A stretch of DNA of 64,000 nt. Source: Eucommia ulmoides. Lineage: Eukaryota > Streptophyta > Magnoliopsida > Garryales > Eucommiaceae. The notes under the pieces are model-generated. The model was not told the DNA's origin. It was given only the letters and a program-made list of their open reading frames with translations, and did no database searches. This document shows positions 11,101-21,172 of the stretch, one piece after another (within the stretch, counting starts at the first letter, position 1; every line of letters starts with the position of its first letter). Made by a program: the position numbers and the translations under genes. The stretch spans positions 7,783,546 to 7,847,545 of the forward strand of contig CM028334.1 in NCBI GenBank assembly GCA_016647705.1, in the 5' to 3' direction.

Positions 11101-12647
11101 AAATAAATGACGAGGCTGAAAATGGGTTATGGTTTGACTGTTTACAGGTTCGAACAACATCGGCTAAGTATATTATGAAATGTGACGATGATACTTTCAT
11201 TAGAGTGGATGCAGTGCTAGGGGAAGCGAGTAAAGTAGGGAACGGGAGGAGTTTGTATATAGGGAACATCAATTACTATCATAAGCCCTTGCGTAGTGGT
11301 AAATGGGCGGTCACCTATGAGGTACATTTGAACTGCCTTTTTAGATTCTGCTTTTTGGCTTGGAAACAGGAACAGAAATATTCTGTTCCAAGTTTTCCGG
11401 GAACAGAAACACTAACCAAACGCCACTTTTATCTTTTAGTTTTCCTGGGATGTTGGAGCCTCAAAATTGGAATTAGGAATGAACATAGGTAGCGTTTGGA
11501 AGCACGGAATTGAGGCCATGGAATTGGAATTGGAATTAGAAATGAAGGGACGTAAAAATCTTAAAATTCCAGGACCCCAATTTCATGCCACCAAACACTA
11601 CCTTAGAAATTACAGGGGTTTATCTCCAATTCCAATTTAGGTCTACAGAAATACATACACGTACATATTGTCTAATTATGATGTTTAGATAGCAGAATAG
11701 CCCCTTGAATCTCAAAATCCTTGTAAAATCATACATACAGAAAAATATGATTTCTTGAACAATTCATTAATTTTTGTGGATTATGCATAGTGATTGATTC
11801 TCCGTTGCTCAGACCCATTTTTATTTTTTATATTTTGGAAGTGTGTTTCTCATATATGTTGTTCTTTGTGGGGGGGATTGTTCAGGAATGGCCGGAAGAA
11901 GATTATCCACCTTATGCAAATGGACCGGGCTATATCATGTCATCTGACATTGCTCTCTTCATTGTCTCCGAGTTTGAGAAACATAAATTAAGGGTATCTC
12001 TCATCTCTCTCTCTCTCTCTCTCTCTCTTACACGCACACACACTATTGCACAAGCACACATACACTTCCACTGTATCATTCTGAGTTTGAGAAACATGTT
12101 ATAGGCCTTGTTTGTTACTGTTTTTGTTCCCAGATTTCTGTTTCTGTCCCCCTTTGGAACTAAACACAAATTTGAGAACCAAAAAGATCTGTTTCTGTAC
12201 TGGGATTTTTTTTCTTATTCTGCTCCCATATTTTTAGAACAAAATTTTTGATAATACAACCGAATTGCAATTCTGTTTTAAGTTTCAAGTTCTCTCACTT
12301 TCCAGGAAGTTGGGAACAATAGCAGAAATATGGGAACTAAAATACTAAACAAACACCACCTTACCCCCCCCCCCCCCCCCCCCTTCCTCTCTCTCTCTCA
12401 AAAACACACACATTCCGCTCCCACGCATCCACAGGCATGCAAAATATAACTCCCGAGTCTGAGAAACATAAATGAAGGGTATATGTTTGTCTAGTGTTGC
12501 AGTTCTTGTATCTTTGTTTCTGATCCCAGTTTTATGCGAACAAATTAATTTATTTCCTCTGCTCCCAGATTTTTGGAACAAATATCTGGAACACAACAGA
12601 ATTGCCCTAAAAAAACAGAAACTGGGAACAGAAACACTAAGCAATTG

Positions 12648-12730
<83 letters not shown>

Positions 12731-13029
12731 AACACATACACGTACACACACAAACGTGCACACACAGACACAGAATATCAGCAGTTCTGATAACGATGAT
12801 GGTGTGTTTTATGAAGTTGTTCAAGATGGAGGACGTGAGCATGGGAATGTGGGTGGAGAAGTTCAACGGGACAAGGGGGGCGGTGGACTACGTACACAGC
12901 CTGAAGTACTGTCAGTTTGGGTGCATAGAGGATTATATAACCGCACACTACCAGTCCCCCCGACAGATGACTTGCATGTGGACCAAGCTCACCCACACCG
13001 GCAAACCCCAGTGCTGCAACATGAGATGA
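8128..13029 (+). CDS. Hydroxyproline O-galactosyltransferase-type protein (galectin domain plus beta-1,3-galactosyltransferase), 7 exons
   Basis: Exons: 8128-8983, 9725-9957, 10463-10753, 10869-10997, 11148-11321, 11886-11993 and 12817-13029. All introns are GT-AG, the reading frame is kept at every join, and the product is 667 residues. Residues 18-38 form a signal anchor typical of Golgi type II enzymes. A galectin-like domain runs from about 189 to 363 (HITVVGKP to SFPYRI). The GT31 galactosyltransferase domain follows ([22 protein letters not shown]), with the metal-binding CDDDTF at about 515-520 and the [15 protein letters not shown] block. The C-terminus ends in QCCNMR. Size and order fit plant GALT2-6 enzymes, which add galactose to hydroxyproline of arabinogalactan proteins in the Golgi or ER. 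The exact paralogue is not assigned, although GALT6 is the closest in memory. No damage is seen. Confidence 0.92.
9137..9246. mobile_element. PIF/Harbinger-like MITE in intron 1 (first of a tandem pair)
   Basis: The ends GGGTGTGTTTTGG and CCAAACACACTC form an imperfect terminal inverted repeat. TTA flanks the element at 9134-9136 and 9247-9249, the 3-bp duplication of PIF/Harbinger (Tourist) elements. At 110 bp it is non-autonomous. Confidence 0.75.
9250..9573. mobile_element. PIF/Harbinger-like MITE in intron 1 (second of a tandem pair)
   Basis: The ends GGGTGCGTTTGGA and TCCAAACACACTC are inverted. TTA flanks at 9247-9249, shared with the previous MITE, and at 9574-9576. The two elements abut across a single TTA. 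At 324 bp it is non-autonomous with no ORF. Confidence 0.75.
11366..11432. mobile_element. Relic of a small inverted-repeat element in intron 5
   Basis: GGAACAGAAATATTCTGTTCC is palindromic and GGGAACAGAAACACTAACCAAACG resembles the end of the MITEs in intron 6. Probably a heavily trimmed copy of the same family. Confidence 0.35.
11488..11602. mobile_element. MITE in intron 5
   Basis: GGTAGCGTTTGG and CCAAACACTACC form a 12-base terminal inverted repeat with one mismatch. The interior carries GGAATTGGAATTGGAATT. The flanks are ATA and TTA, an imperfect 3-bp duplication. It is 115 bp and non-autonomous. Confidence 0.65.
12006..12029. repeat. (TC)n microsatellite at the start of intron 6
   Basis: Pure TC repeat a few bases after the exon 6 donor, followed by a short CA-rich tract. 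Confidence 0.85.
12104..12360. mobile_element. PIF/Harbinger-like MITE in intron 6
   Basis: GGCCTTGTTTGTTACTG at the left and AACAAACACCACC at the right are imperfectly inverted. TTA follows the right end and ATA precedes the left. Inside, GTTCCCAGATTTCTG and TTGGGAAC echo the GGGAACAG family seen elsewhere in this gene. Confidence 0.55.
12364..12400. repeat. Poly-C tract followed by a CT repeat
   Basis: About 20 consecutive C followed by CT repeats in intron 6. Length is likely unreliable in assembly. Confidence 0.8.
12491..12640. mobile_element. Second GGGAACAG-family MITE relic in intron 6
   Basis: CTAGTGTTGCAGTTCTTG at the left and CAGAAACACTAAGCAA at the right are partly inverted around CCCAG...CTGGG cores. 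It appears related to the element at 12104-12360. Boundaries are approximate. Confidence 0.4.
12649..12723. repeat. Compound (CT)n(CA)n microsatellite in intron 6
   Basis: About 21 CT units run directly into about 16 CA units, ending about 90 bases before the exon 7 acceptor at 12815-12816. The tract lies where the polypyrimidine signal would be. Confidence 0.9.
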
Positions 13030-13215
13030 CACCCAGCTCCGCCCTGAATCAGAATCCATATATATAGTGAAGTGATAGAACCTTCAACAAGTTTTGCAGT
13101 CATTTCCCTCCATGTTTTCTTTGTATATTCTGGGAAAATATTTGTTTTAGATTAGACTCTTGCTGTTGTGAGTTCATTCATTCATCTCTCTCTCTCTCTC
13201 TCTCTCGTTTTGACT

Positions 13216-13311
13216 ATGGAGGATCGAAGAGGAACTGGAAGGATCACAAGTGGTAAAAAGGGTACGAAAAAGCAAGAAAAATGGGTACGCAAGGGATTTA
13301 AAACTAAGTGA
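13216..13311 (+). other. Short ORF preceded by a CT repeat, ending at the copia LTR
   Basis: A CT repeat (13185-13206) is followed by ATGGAGGATCGAAG and 31 open codons rich in K, R and G. The stop codon TGA is the first three bases of the retrotransposon LTR at 13309. It could be the first exon of a host gene cut by the insertion, or chance. No family was recognised. Confidence 0.2.
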
Positions 13312-13467
13312 TAAAGTAAAAAGGTAATATGAGAAGAATGAGAAGGTTTAACGTTTGAGTTAGTCTCTCCATCTATTTATATTAATAATTAGGGAACAAT
13401 AAAAGAGACCCTAAATAATGTGGGAAATTCTCAACAGTACTGATATGACATGATTATCCTTTTAACA
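13309..13467 (-). repeat. 3' LTR of the copia element
   Basis: Reads TGATAAAGTAAAAAGG at the left. Just beyond its right end (13468-13480) lies CTCTCCTTT, the complement of the polypurine tract. It aligns with 17676-17830 over nearly its full length. Confidence 0.85.
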
Positions 13468-13499
13468 CTCTCCTTTAAGCTGGGGCATATATATTATAT

Positions 13500-16400
13500 G
13501 TTCTTAATTTGTTACAAATATACTTTATCCTTGAACCCCTAACAGTTTAGTGAACAAATCAGCTAATTGATCAATTAATTTTACATGTTTAGTCTTAATT
13601 TGCTTTTGCAATATTTTTTCTCGAATGAAGTGACAATTAACTTCAATATGTTTTGTTCTCTCATGGAAGACTGAGTTAGATGCAATGTGAAGTGCTGCTT
13701 AATTATCACATATCAAATCCATCGGTGAAGAGTGCTCAAATTCGAGTTCTTCCAACAATTGTTTCAACTAAGTTAACTCACAAGTATTATGGATCATTGC
13801 CCTATATTTTGATTCCGTACTTGACCGAGTCACAACTGTTTGTTTTTTACTCTTCCAAGAAACGAGATTTCCTCCAACAAACACACAATACCCAGTAGTG
13901 AACTTTCTATCCAAGGGAGATCTAACTCAATCTGCATCTGTATATCCCATAATTTGAGTGAGACCAAAATTTTGGTACAACAAACTACATCCTGGAGAAC
14001 TTTTCAAATATCGAAGAATACGAATTACTGCATTCTAGTGAGAGGTTGTGGGACGATCCAAGAACTGACTGATAACACTCACAGCAAACGAAATATCTGG
14101 TCTAGTAACTGTCAAGTAATTCAACTTTCCAACTAACCGTCTGTATTGCGCTGTATCTGTCAATGATACACCTTGATCTGCCAATAGTTTGCTGTTTGGA
14201 TCCATAAGTGAATCAATCGGTTTAGCTCCTAGCATTCTTATTTCAATCAACAGATCGAGAACATATTTCCTTTGACACAGGTAAATACCTTGACTTGATC
14301 GGACAACTTTAATCCCCCAAAAATATTTCAATTGACCTAAATCTTTGGTTTGAAATTTGCTATGTAAAAACGTTTTGAGTTCTTGAATATCCCGGTGGTC
14401 ATCTCCGGTAATCACGATATCATTCACATACACAATCAACAATATTCACCCGACTTTAATGTGCTTATTGAATACAGAGTGATCGACTCCACAATGGCGA
14501 AGACCAAATTCAGTGACAACTTCACTGAATCTCCCAAACCATGCTCAAGAAGATTGTTTAAGGCCATAGATGGATTTCTTCAAGCGACATACCAAACCAG
14601 ACTCTCCCTGAGCAGCAAACCTATGAGGTTCCTCTATGTATACTTCCTCAGTCAAATCACCATTTAAGAACGCATTCTTGATATAAAGTTGATGCAACGG
14701 CCAACGAAAGGTGGCAGTCAAAGAGATGAATAAGCGAACAGAAGCGAGTTTGGGAACGGGTAAAAAGGTCTCAGAATAATCAAGACCATATACCTGAGTG
14801 TAACCTTTGGCAACTAAACGAGCATTGAGTTGATTAGTGGTGCCATCCGGATGAACTTTGACTGTGTATATCCATTTACATCTAACAATTGTTTTGTCAG
14901 GCGGAAGCGAGACGAGATCCCAAGTACCATTCTGACGTAAGGCTAACATTTCCTCATCCATTACGGTCGTCCAACCAGGGTGAGTAAGAGCTTCTGTGAC
15001 AGATTGTGGAATAGAAACAGAAGATAGAGAAGCAACAAAAGAGGAATAGGAAAGAGATAGGTGTGCATACGAAACAAAGTTAGAAATAGGATGTTGAGTA
15101 CATCTACGCTTACCCTTCTGGACAGTAATGGGTATGTCCAAATCAGACGCGGATGGATGAACTGGCGAAGAATCTGAAGATACAGAAACGATTGGCTCGG
15201 CGGGGACTACCTTCTGGCGGCGAGAGTATACATGTAAATGTGGTGAACGACGACTAGGCGGGACAAGTGCGGGAGCGGAAGGGGATGGTGTCGGGTCTGG
15301 GAGGCTTGGTAAAGGAAGAATGACATCTAGATCATCCCTAGAGGATAGGCCAGAAAAATAAGGGGTGGATTTAAAGAAGGTGACATCTGCACAGATAAAA
15401 GGGCGAGAGAGAGAAGGACTATAACATCGATAACTCTTTTGTGTGCAAGAATAACCAATGAAGACACATTTAATGACACGAGGATCTAACTTATCCTTTC
15501 CAGGAGTCAATTGATGGACAAAACAGACACATCCAAAACTACGGGGAGGTAAAATAAACTAGGGTGATTGAGGAAAAAGAATAGAATGAGGGACTTTGCC
15601 ATTCAGGGTAGAAGACGACATTCTATTGATCAAGAAGTAAGCTGTAAGAACTACATTTGCCCAGAAGTGTTTGGGAACATTCATCTCAAATATCAGAGTT
15701 CGAGCCACTTCTAGAAGATGTCGATTTTTACGCTCAGCAACTCCATTTTACTGCGGTGTGTGAGGACAAGAAGACTGATGTAGTATACAACACTATAACA
15801 TGAATGAAGTAAAAGGTTGGGAAAAATATTCTCGAGCATTGTCACAACGAAGTATACGCACGGGCACATTAAATTGAGTTTTAATTTCAGCACAGAAGGC
15901 AGAAAAAGTGGAGAACAATTTAGAATGATCTTTCATTAAATAGAGCCATGTAACCTTGGAGAAATCATCGACAAATGTGACAAAATAACGAAAGCCTAAT
16001 GTAAAGGCAATTCGAGAAGGACTCCAAACGTCTGAATGAACTAAACAAAAAGGACTCGATGCTCGAAACTGAGCCGAGGAAATAAATGAAGTACGATGAT
16101 ACTTTCCCAACTGACAAGAATCACAATCTAAGGAGGACAAATGACGTAAACTAGGAATAAGTACCTTTTGATTGGCAAGATAGGGATGACCTAAGCGGCA
16201 ATGAATTTGATAGGCAGATGCAACAGCAGGACAAGCAGTGGGCGGGACAACATGTGTCTCGTCGTGATTGTCGAAGTAATAAAAGCCATTTTTTTTTATG
16301 CCCTATGCCAATCATCTTCTGTGTTTTCAAATCCTGGATAATAACAGAGTCAGGAAAGAAACAAACAAAACAATTAAGTTATTGAGGAAGCTTACTCACT

Positions 16401-16893
16401 GATATCAAATTAAAAGCAAAAGAAAGAATATATAAGACAGAGAATAAAGAGAAAGAGGGTGAAAGTTCCACAGCGCTAATACCACGAATAGGGACGGTGA
16501 AACCATCAACAATAGTAACAGGGGTCAATGAGGGAGATGACTGAATATGTGTAAATAAAGAAGATGTACCTGACATGTGATCAGTGGCAGCGGAGTCTAT
16601 GATCCAAGGTGTAGAAGGGGAATGATGAAAAGAAAGACATGCGGTAGGATTACCTCGTTGAGCTAGCGAAGTAATGGGGGTAGATGTCTGCTTGGACGCT
16701 TTAAATTAGAGGAACTGAACGTACTCGTCATCAAAAATAACCTTGGGAGTTGAAGAGTTGGATGATGAAACGGGAGCAACTCTGAACCAACAAGTATCTT
16801 GGGTATGATTTTTCCTGCCACAAAGTAAACACTGACGATGTTGACCATGACAATGGTCATCTCGAAATTCATTACTACTACTTCTTCGGTCAC
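13500..16893 (-). pseudogene. Copia gag-pol remnants (zinc knuckle, integrase, RT, RNase H)
   Basis: The minus strand shows, in order: a CCHC-type segment near 16820-16893; a GAG-pre-integrase-like stretch (16379-16576); integrase core (15793-16140, with VHSDVWSPS and FVDDFSK); integrase C-terminal tail and the start of reverse transcriptase (14545-15510, with WKWIY-type CKWIYTVK and YSETFLPVPK); the RT palm (14035-14442), where the catalytic YVDD reads YVND; and RNase H remnants down to about 13530 (ADLFTKLL). Several frameshifts and stops separate these parts. It is not functional. Plus-strand ORFs here are shadows. Confidence 0.85.
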
Positions 16894-17173
16894 CTCATTT
16901 CTCTTGATTGGTAGCGACTACTTGTACAACTTCGAACCATTGTAAGTAATTGGTCCCATTCAACTTGCGGGTTGTTAACGGTCGGGGGATAACCGTTGAC
17001 ATTAAGTCCCGCTAATACAACAACTAATAAACAACGTGCACAGGAGAAATAAACAAACAACACAAACAATTGTAAGGCTTAAACAGACCATGAAAATCAG
17101 AACAATGCTCACGAACATCTGGGATATTTTCACTAACAATAACCTTTGTTTTACCGACAGATCTAGACAGAAG

Positions 17174-17330
17174 CAACGAAGCAGCGTCGAAGGTCGTAAG
17201 TCTCAAATCAGAGTTATCGAAGGTCGACGAAGGTCTGGCAAAGCCGGAGAAGGTCCGAGAAGGTTGGCGAAAGTCCGGCAAAGGTTAGCGAAGGCTGGCG
17301 AAGGTCTGGCGACGTAGACGACGTTGATGG
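17174..17330. repeat. GCGAAGG-type short repeats in the copia leader
   Basis: Imperfect repeats of GGCGAAGGT and GGCAAAGG variants of about 20-25 bases lie between the primer-binding site and the gag remnant. Confidence 0.45.
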
Positions 17331-17659
17331 TGGACAACAAGTAGGAGATCTTGGTTCTCGATGGTGGTACGACTCAATTTTGAGGTCGATTAGGGTTCGT
17401 GATGATGACGGCGGCTGGGCGACTGTCGGCAAGGCTCAAAATAGCTTGGGCGACGGTCGGCGAGGCTCGAACAAGCCTGGGTGACGTGGATCTGCGACGG
17501 CGGCGAGACGGATCTGATGGAGTAGTACGGAGGTTGTCGGTGGTGAGCTGCTAGGGTTCCAGATATTTTTTTTTTTTTTTTTGAGAACAGTAGGTAGAGA
17601 AAAGAGAAAGGGAAAAAAATATTGGGTTTAAACAGATCTCTGGAATCGATCTCCCATAA

Positions 17660-17675
17660 CCTGCTCTGAATATCA
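17660..17675 (-). other. Copia primer-binding site
   Basis: On the minus strand TGATATTCAGAGCAGG directly follows the LTR end. It closely resembles TGGTATCAGAGC, the initiator-Met tRNA primer site used by most plant copia elements. Confidence 0.7.
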
Positions 17676-17830
17676 TGATAAAATAAAAATGTGATATAAG
17701 AAGAATGGGAAGGCTTAACGTTTGAGTTAACCTCTCCATCTATTTATATTAATAATTAGGGAACAATACAAGAGACCCTAAACAATGTGGGAAACCTTCA
17801 ACAGTACTGATAAAACATGGTTACCCTTTA
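17676..17830 (-). repeat. 5' LTR of the copia element
   Basis: Begins TGATAAAATAAAAATG and matches 13309-13467, including TCCATCTATTTATATT and ATTAGGGAACAATA. The last few bases at the outer end are altered. Confidence 0.8.
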
Positions 17831-19240
17831 GGTTATTGGTTGTTGAAAATTATATGAATTTGACTAAAAAAATATACTAAAAAGTATATCTAGGAAACAT
17901 ACATAATTTTTTTTTAACTAATGTAGGTGGTTTAAAAATAGGGAAACTTTTTGAGAGGTTCTAAAATTTTAAAAACTATTTTCTAGATCTCATCTCATGT
18001 GTAAAAAAATAACTATTACAGGATCCCATAAAGTTGTGTTTTTATGGGATGAGACATTTGAGAGAATTTTCTTTTAAAAATATAACTGAAAGATAAATTA
18101 AAAAAAATATAATTCCATGTAATTAAAAAATACTAAAAAAATAAGAAAGTGATTTATATTAAGTTGAAATTAAGATAGAATCTATTATGAATTAAACCGT
18201 TTAATTCATAAAAACTATAGATCTAAATTATCATTTGGGATTTTGTCACTTTGTACCTCTTGGAGTTTGACCGAAATTTTGTTAGAAGTTTGGACTAATT
18301 TTATAATTAATTAAAGAGTAATTTATTATTTGGTGAACTAGAAAATAGATCTTTGATTTCAAACTTTAAGTTTTTAATCCTCTAAAAATGTTTAGAAAAA
18401 GATTATTTTCTTTTACCCGCCATGTTCACGTGAAATTACAAAAACTGTCATTTTGACCCCTGCAACTTTCATCTACATGAATGAAAATGTTGAGTATCAA
18501 TCAATTGACCACCTATACTGCAAAAAACTCCATAACTATTAGAAATCAAGTCACAACACCAAATTAATGACACCGAATTAATGTTCACGAAATCCTCTAC
18601 AAGATGATGTTTAAATTTTATTTTTTTGATAATAAATCGTAATGCGTGTATGTTAACGTATTCTAATGTGAGACCATTTTCTGACGTGTGTGTCAAGTTT
18701 CATAAAATATCTCTCCCTTAAAACACCACTAATTCCACCACTTCCCTAAATTACGATTCTCTGCAATCTTCTATCATCTCATTTCTCTCTCGAAACGCTG
18801 GCACGCAGAATACATGACCATTTTTCATCTTCGATTCATTGCAATGGCGACAATCAAAGATACTAACCAAGTAAGTACGCAAATTACGTTAGGGTTTATA
18901 TTCCCTTCAGTATCTGAAATCGGTGCTCGATTACATGTTATAATCTCAACTCGTTTTAGAATTAAGTTCATTAGTGAGGTGGTAATCACTAATTTGCCTT
19001 GTTAAAAATGATTTTAACCTTTTTAATTCAGTGAGTGCACTTGAATTTTTCGAGTAACCTACAATGTTATGTTCGAACCATTTCAAATTCGAACAATTCA
19101 AAGTTTGGGAGTAAGTGAAGTTTCAATGTTCATATATAAAAAAAAACAGCGTGTTCACGTATTGAACGTGGCTTTTAATACTGAATGTTCATTATGAAAT
19201 GAGTTGTGTGGATGTTAACGCATGAATATTCGGTTATAAC
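17831..19240. other. Intergenic DNA, no gene recognised
   Basis: AT-rich DNA with only short open frames, including 63 codons at 18814. No domain, inverted repeat or RNA gene was identified. Confidence 0.45.
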
Positions 19241-19249
19241 GATACACTC

Positions 19250-19610
19250 ATTATACTAGTTTACGTATATGTTAATGCACGACTGTTCTTTATATAAACT
19301 ACCAGCTATCAGCTATTATATGACTCACGTGTATGTTCACTCATTTGTGGTGTTCGACAGAATGGTTTTGGGTAAAACATAACTAATTATGCTAGTTTGT
19401 GTGTATGTTAATGCACGAATATTCTTTATATACATACCTAGCTATTACTTGACTCACGTGTATATTAGCGCATTTGTGGTGTTCGACAAAAGGGTTTTAG
19501 GTGAAACAGAACCAATTATGTTGGTTTGCGTGTATGTTAACGCATGAATTTTCTTTATATACACAACCAACTGTTATTTGACTCATGTGTATGTTAATGC
19601 ATTTGTGGTA
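19250..19610. repeat. Three degenerate tandem repeats of about 120 bp
   Basis: Each copy has a TAGTTT/TGGTTTG-GTATGTTAA-GCACGA motif, TTCTTTATATA, GACTCACGTGTAT and GCATTTGTGGTGTTCGACA. Starts are near 19250, 19390 and 19515. GTTAAYGCA motifs recur throughout. Confidence 0.65.
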
Positions 19611-19863
19611 ACTTAAACAACACCGCCGTCACACAGATCTGAACAAAAATGACAAACAACACCGCCTCTGTTGTACTTCTCTTGCTTCACTATAGCCATT
19701 GGAGGCTTTGGACCTGTTTACCACAAATGTATGTTAATGCATTTGTGGTAACTTAAACAACAACGCCGTCACACAGATCTGAACAAAAACGACAAACAAC
19801 ACTGCCTCTGTTGTACTTCTCTTGCTTCACTATAGCCATCGGAGGCTCTGGACCTGTTCAAGC
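19589..19863. repeat. Tandem duplication of 140 bp
   Basis: The segment from TATGTTAATGCATTTG to GGACCTGTT occurs twice with a 140-base offset (19589 and 19729) and few differences. It includes CCGTCACACAGATCTGAAC and CACTATAGCCAT. It overlaps the end of the preceding repeat array. Confidence 0.85.
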
Positions 19864-20114
19864 TTCGAGATCATTTCCTCCTCAGCTGCTTTAGTTTCCT
19901 AGATCTAATCCTAAGATCTAAAAATCGTTGTTCAAAGCAGAGGTGGTATTTATACTGTTTTTTTTTTCCTCTGAAATATAGTAGAGAGAAAAAGCTAGAG
20001 AAATAAATGGGTGATAGGGAGAGCTTGAGGAGAGAAAGAGGAATTAATGGCCTTTTTTTTTTTTTTTTTTGGGTCAATTAATGGCGTTTGATTAATTTAG
20101 GGGGCATTAATTAA

Positions 20115-20461
20115 GGTGGCGTTTGGGTAGTGTTTCCACTTTTCTCAACCCAACTAGGATTAGGGATGGTCATGGGCCGGGTTTTGACTAGGGTATTACA
20201 CAAAAATGTTAGGCCCTAGCCCGGCCCGGCCTTATGATCGGGCCCTAATTTCATGCCCAAGCTCGGCCTTACCAAAAAATATTAAGTCCAGGCCCGGCCC
20301 GGCCCTAGCCCGGCCCTATAATTTTTTTTTTTAAATTTAAAAACTAAATACTAAAATTACAAAATGACCCCTCAACTCTCTCTCTATGAAGATGAATGTA
20401 ACTAGGGTTTACTAAATTATCTAACTAAAATCGAAAATTACAAAATGACCCCTCAACCTTT

Positions 20462-20527
<66 letters not shown>

Positions 20528-21169
20528 ATATTTTAAAAAAGTTTGGGCCGGGCCGGGCCGGCCCTAAACAAAAATGATCAAGCCTTAACCCGGCTCTAAA
20601 AATGAATGGGCCTTAGTCTTTAGGCCCTAGCCCGGCCCATGGGCTCAAACACCAAGCCCAAGCCCTAAAAAAATAGGGCCGGGCTGGGCGGGCTGATCGG
20701 GCCTCCGGGCCCATGACCATCCTTAACTGGGATGGGTTGGGTTGAGAATTTTGTTTCTTTTTGAGAACATAATTGTGTTTGGTAACGATAATTTTTGTTT
20801 TGTGCTGATAACAAAATCGTGTTTGGTAACGATTTTATCCTAAAACTTTTTTTTTTTTTTGAGATTTTTTTTTTTGTTTTAGCGGCGGCAGTGGCGGCGG
20901 ACGGTTGCCGGAAGTGGCCGGAGGCGGGTGGTGGTGGTCGGACGGCGGATGAAGATGGAAGTTGAGAATTTTGGATTGAATTTTTTGAGCAAAAAGAAAA
21001 ATAACTTTTTTTGTTTCTCGTTTCTTTAGAATTTTGAGAATCAATTCTCATTTTTTGGGTTGGGTTGGATTGAGTTATGTGTTTATCAAACGCGTTCCCA
21101 AAAATCAAACCCAAATTTTTTGGGTTGGATTGGGTTGAAATGGAATGGAAACACTAACCAAACGGGCCC
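20115..21169. mobile_element. PIF/Harbinger-like MITE containing a hAT MITE
   Basis: The ends GGTGGCGTTTGGGTAGTGTT and AACACTAACCAAACGGGCCC are inverted. TAA flanks both sides (20112-20114 and 21170-21172). Removing the nested hAT element leaves about 0.48 kb. The interior has a GCGGCGG-rich patch near 20882 but no coding region. Confidence 0.75.
20161..20725. mobile_element. hAT-type MITE nested in the PIF-like MITE
   Basis: The terminal inverted repeat TAGGGATGGTCATGGGCC is matched at the right end by its complement GGGCCCATGACCATCCTTA. The flanks ACTAGGAT and ACTGGGAT agree at seven of eight bases, the 8-bp duplication expected for hAT. The interior is rich in GGCCCGGCC blocks and carries a (CT)n(AT)n microsatellite at 20466-20524. 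Confidence 0.8.
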
Positions 21170-21172
21170 TAA

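Larger units (their letters stand above)
13309..17830 (-). mobile_element. Decayed Ty1/copia retrotransposon (minus strand)
   Basis: Two related LTRs of about 155-159 bp bound 4.2 kb of internal sequence. Read on the minus strand the order is LTR, a primer-binding site resembling TGGTATCAGAGCAGG, leader, remnant gag zinc-knuckle region, integrase, reverse transcriptase, RNase H, polypurine tract AAAGGAGAG and LTR. Integrase before reverse transcriptase defines copia. Frames are broken in several places and much of gag is missing. No clean 5-bp target duplication was found because the outer end of the right LTR is eroded. It lies 280 bases past the galactosyltransferase stop codon. Confidence 0.9.

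Noticed and set aside
13680..14667. Plus-strand ORFs over the copia pol region
   Set aside because: Shadows of the minus-strand reverse transcriptase and RNase H.
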